64,000 nucleotides of DNA, from NCBI RefSeq assembly GCF_000204055.1, contig NW_006768860.1, positions 1,504-65,503 on the forward strand. The letters are read 5' to 3'. A program made the position numbers and the translations under genes. Positions 61,521-64,000 of the stretch are shown piece by piece. The number at the start of each line of letters is the position of its first letter. Position 1 is the stretch's first letter. Under the pieces are notes generated by a model, which was not told where the DNA came from, made no database searches, and was given only the letters and a program-made list of their open reading frames with translations. The DNA is from Melampsora larici-populina 98AG31 (lineage: Eukaryota; Basidiomycota; Pucciniomycetes; Pucciniales; Melampsoraceae).

Positions 61521-62856
61521 TCACATGGCTCGGTTGATGTTTTGATACGCTGGTGAACTGACATCGTATGGAGATTGAAATAATCGCTTCTGCTCCCGTA
61601 CCATCCATCTGATTTTGAAAGTAAATTCAAGCATGAGAAATGAGTTGGATTTGCAGAGACAAGTAGACGAAGACTCACTCTAACATATCTGAGATATGTT
61701 CGCGAACAATCACTACTACATCTGGCTCCATCGGAGTATGGGAGATCATTTCAGGAAGATTAACTGAAAAGCAACAAGAAATTCATATACTCAGACCTGT
61801 AAACCAATTTAAGAAGAACACAGAGATAGAGAGAAGGAAAGATGACTAACCAAACAAACGTAACAAATGTTCTGCACCATAGATATCACTCATTAATTTA
61901 TTCTCTAATTCAGGTCGTTTACGAATCTCGATATATTGTTGACGTTCATATCGATATAATAAAGAATGACCAAGAGATTTATCAAAGTAAACTTTGATTC
62001 CGGCTAATACTTCACGTAGTAGGTTTTTGGATTTTGTTGAAGTTTTTGAGTTGGATTCGTATGTTTCATATTCTTGAAAGATCATACTGACTGTCGGATT
62101 TCTTGGTAGTGTGACAACCTGGTTTAAGAAATCAAAAGTGTTCAGATCAGTTTGATGAGACCAAGATAGGAAAGAAGGGATTATAGGATTATAGTCTTAC
62201 TTGATTCTTCCGTGTCACTGCTTCCCAATCGTCGACTAATTGTAACTTTAACGGTTCTGGAATCACGATCCGAATATTGGGTCTTTTTGAAGGTTCTTCC
62301 TCCTTAAGACGTCCAGAAAGAAACCGAATGAGTAATCCGATCCGTTGAATCAAAATGAATAGAAAGATAAACCAAAAGCCCGTACAGTTTCAATCACGAT
62401 ATCTCGACTCCTTTTTGTACCTCTTCCTTCAGGTTTCTTACCTTTATCTAAACTAGATCCGATCCCTAACTTATCCTTGATGATCGATTTCTCCGGAATA
62501 TCTTTAAGTCTTCTAGCTTCATTTAATTCTTTTTGTTTCCTTAAGTTATCTTCATTTAATTTTAATAATCTATCTTCTGGTACCCATTCATCCCATGATT
62601 GTTTCCATCCTTTGTAATGTACCCAATAATGTATACCTTTTTTGGAGTGTGATGGTCCATCACCTTTCCAATCTTCTGCTTTGAGGACCTGATTGAGATC
62701 GATAACCAATTCAGACACGATGGATCATTTCAAGACGTAAGATGATAGTTTGAGATATCTTCCAACATAATCTGTTCAACTTACCTTGGCTTCATAAATT
62801 AAAGGTCCGTGATAACACAACACGCGTTCATTCTCCGCGAATGCCAGTTTGACCAT
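61521..62856 (-). CDS. EAF3: EAF3/MRG15 chromodomain protein
   Basis: Shared subunit of the NuA4 histone acetyltransferase and the Rpd3S deacetylase; its chromodomain reads H3K36 methylation in transcribed genes. The start is ATG 62856; exon 1 (62856-62785) gives [19 protein letters not shown] and joins exon 2 at 62698 within the chromodomain, which continues [25 protein letters not shown] with its aromatic residues. A basic linker ([13 protein letters not shown]) leads to the MRG domain: [19 protein letters not shown], then [35 protein letters not shown], and EHLLRLFVNLPEM completed across an intron. It ends ...[17 protein letters not shown] at TGA 61523-61521. About five introns; no defect found. 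Confidence 0.9.
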
Positions 62857-63423
62857 TTCGCTTTTGATAGGACTCGCCCGGCGATGTAGATATTGATACG
62901 AGAAAAGTACAATTAACGATTTATTGTAGGGCTTGAGGTTCTAGTTTGAGATAAATGATATTGCCTCAGGTTGTTTTGAGATGAGGATCGCTGCTGGTTC
63001 ACGTCTATTGGCAGCAATACATTCAAGTGATACCAGTCCCGGATCCACACACTTGCAGTCAGTTTAGGAATCTATCTGTTCAAACTGATATAACATTACT
63101 TCACTCACCTCTCAAGCTAATAATCTCAGTTGGAACTTCATCATCCTTTGTTCCGCGATAGTAGTCATGATAAACTTTGTTTGTTTAACGTCCAAAGGAA
63201 CTTTGTGCTCATCTGCATTGGTCGATGTGACAGCATTGGATTTGTACATATGCTTCTGTTAGGGGTAGTATGTATTTAAGTACTTTCTGCCATAGTTTTG
63301 TCTGGGCAAATACCACAGGCAAGCCACTTGCTATGTACAGACTCACTCAGTCGAATCTCAATTTTATCAATCGAACTAAACCCAACCCAACCCATCCCAA
63401 ACCACTCTTTGACTCATTCCAAG
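62857..63423. promoter_or_regulatory. Divergent promoter region, EAF3 and NOG2
   Basis: 567 bp between two divergent start codons. On the minus strand about 63250-62937 there are codon-like stretches (VYHDYYRGTKDDEVP; IAANRREPAAILISKQPEA) that could be a small spliced gene or a 5' extension, but no product was recognised and no unbroken frame joins them. Confidence 0.4.
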
Positions 63424-64000
63424 ATGCCACCCAAGACTAAATCTAGTGCGAGTAGAAAGTTGAGAGCTATCTCTAAACCAGGTCCCATCAAACAACATGT
63501 CAAAGGTATTATCTTTTTTCATTTATTTTTCATTTCTCATTTTTCATCGTGAGTCGAAATATTAGATTTATTGACCAAGTTTTATTCTCATCAGGTGAAA
63601 ATTTCTATCGTGATGCTTCAAAGGCTAAACGAGTCAAGATGTTATCCATCGATGGAGGAAAAGCCATTAGAGATCGAGATGGAACGATTCTAAAAGCAGC
63701 AGCTTTCCAATCATCTGATGCACCAGCTGGTCGAATCCAACCTGATCGACGTTGGTTTGGTAATACAAGAGTGATTTCACAAAAAGCTTTAGATCATTTT
63801 CGAACTTCGCTTGCCGAAAAACAAGCCGATCCTTATTCAGTGATCTTAAAACAAAACAAATTACCTATGAGTCTTTTACAATCAGATGCAGATAAAGCGG
63901 CTGAAGGTGGTAAAGGAATGAAAGTCGATCTTGTGACGGCTGAACCGTTTGATCAAACCTTTGGACCTAAACAAAGACGAAAACGACCTAGACTTAGTGG
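63424..64000 (+). CDS. NOG2: NOG2/GNL2 nucleolar GTPase, 5' part (runs off the window)
   Basis: Circularly permuted GTPase that drives late pre-60S ribosome maturation and export. The start is ATG 63424; exon 1 (63424-63505) and exon 2 (from 63595) join in frame. The N-terminal NGP1NT domain is visible: KGENFYRDASKAKRVKMLS, GGKAIRDRDGTILKAAAFQ, GRIQPDRRWFGNTRVISQ, KALDHFRTSLAEK, LKQNKLPMSLLQ. The GTPase motifs lie beyond 64000. Divergent from EAF3. Confidence 0.92.

Overview
This window is nuclear DNA from a filamentous basidiomycete, most likely a rust fungus (Pucciniales, Melampsora-like). The sequence is AT-rich. Genes are cut by many introns of about 50-130 bp with GT..AG ends. Conserved eukaryotic core genes sit next to long transposon-rich spacers, and no bacterial-type operons are visible. 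The order assignment is inference from gene structure and element content; no species is claimed.

Layout. 0-14 kb is almost entirely mobile-element DNA: a 5'-truncated Tad-like LINE whose 3' UTR was split by a 2 kb terminal-inverted-repeat (TIR) element, then a degenerate tyrosine-recombinase retrotransposon (Ngaro/DIRS type) on the minus strand, then small foldback elements. 14.8-18.6 kb holds a large glutamine/histidine-rich C2H2 zinc-finger regulator (minus) with a frame change in a CAG/CAA tract. 19-25 kb is spacer with several MITEs whose ends and target-site duplications (TSDs) can be read directly. 25.3-27.1 kb is a nine-exon GDP-L-fucose synthase (plus). 27.9-31.4 kb is a complete-looking TA-flanked DNA transposon with 35-bp perfect TIRs, a DDE transposase, and another foldback element inside its 5' exon. 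31.9-34.6 kb is the splicing factor CDC40/PRP17 and 35.4-36.6 kb the mitochondrial phosphatase GEP4 (both minus). 39-42.6 kb is a sterol-glucosyltransferase-like gene that looks broken by a frameshift and a MITE. 45.2-50.8 kb is CFT1/CPSF160, 53.4-55.8 kb the mRNA exporter MEX67, 56.8-57.6 kb a PIG-X/PBN1-like ER protein (minus), 58.6-60.4 kb a secreted Ser/Thr-rich protein with a double-psi-barrel-like C-terminus, 61.5-62.9 kb EAF3/MRG15 (minus), and 63.4 kb to the window end the 5' part of NOG2/GNL2.

How they fit together. The host genes are mostly housekeeping steps of mRNA metabolism (splicing, 3'-end cleavage, export), ribosome assembly, chromatin, cardiolipin synthesis and ER glycosylation. 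They are not a pathway cluster. The most unusual content is the mobile DNA: at least nine separate TIR/foldback insertions, several nested inside other elements, and the 2 kb AGCG-rich-ended element carrying what looks like an intron-containing leader of a host gene. The secreted protein at 58.6 kb is the best candidate for a host-interaction role.
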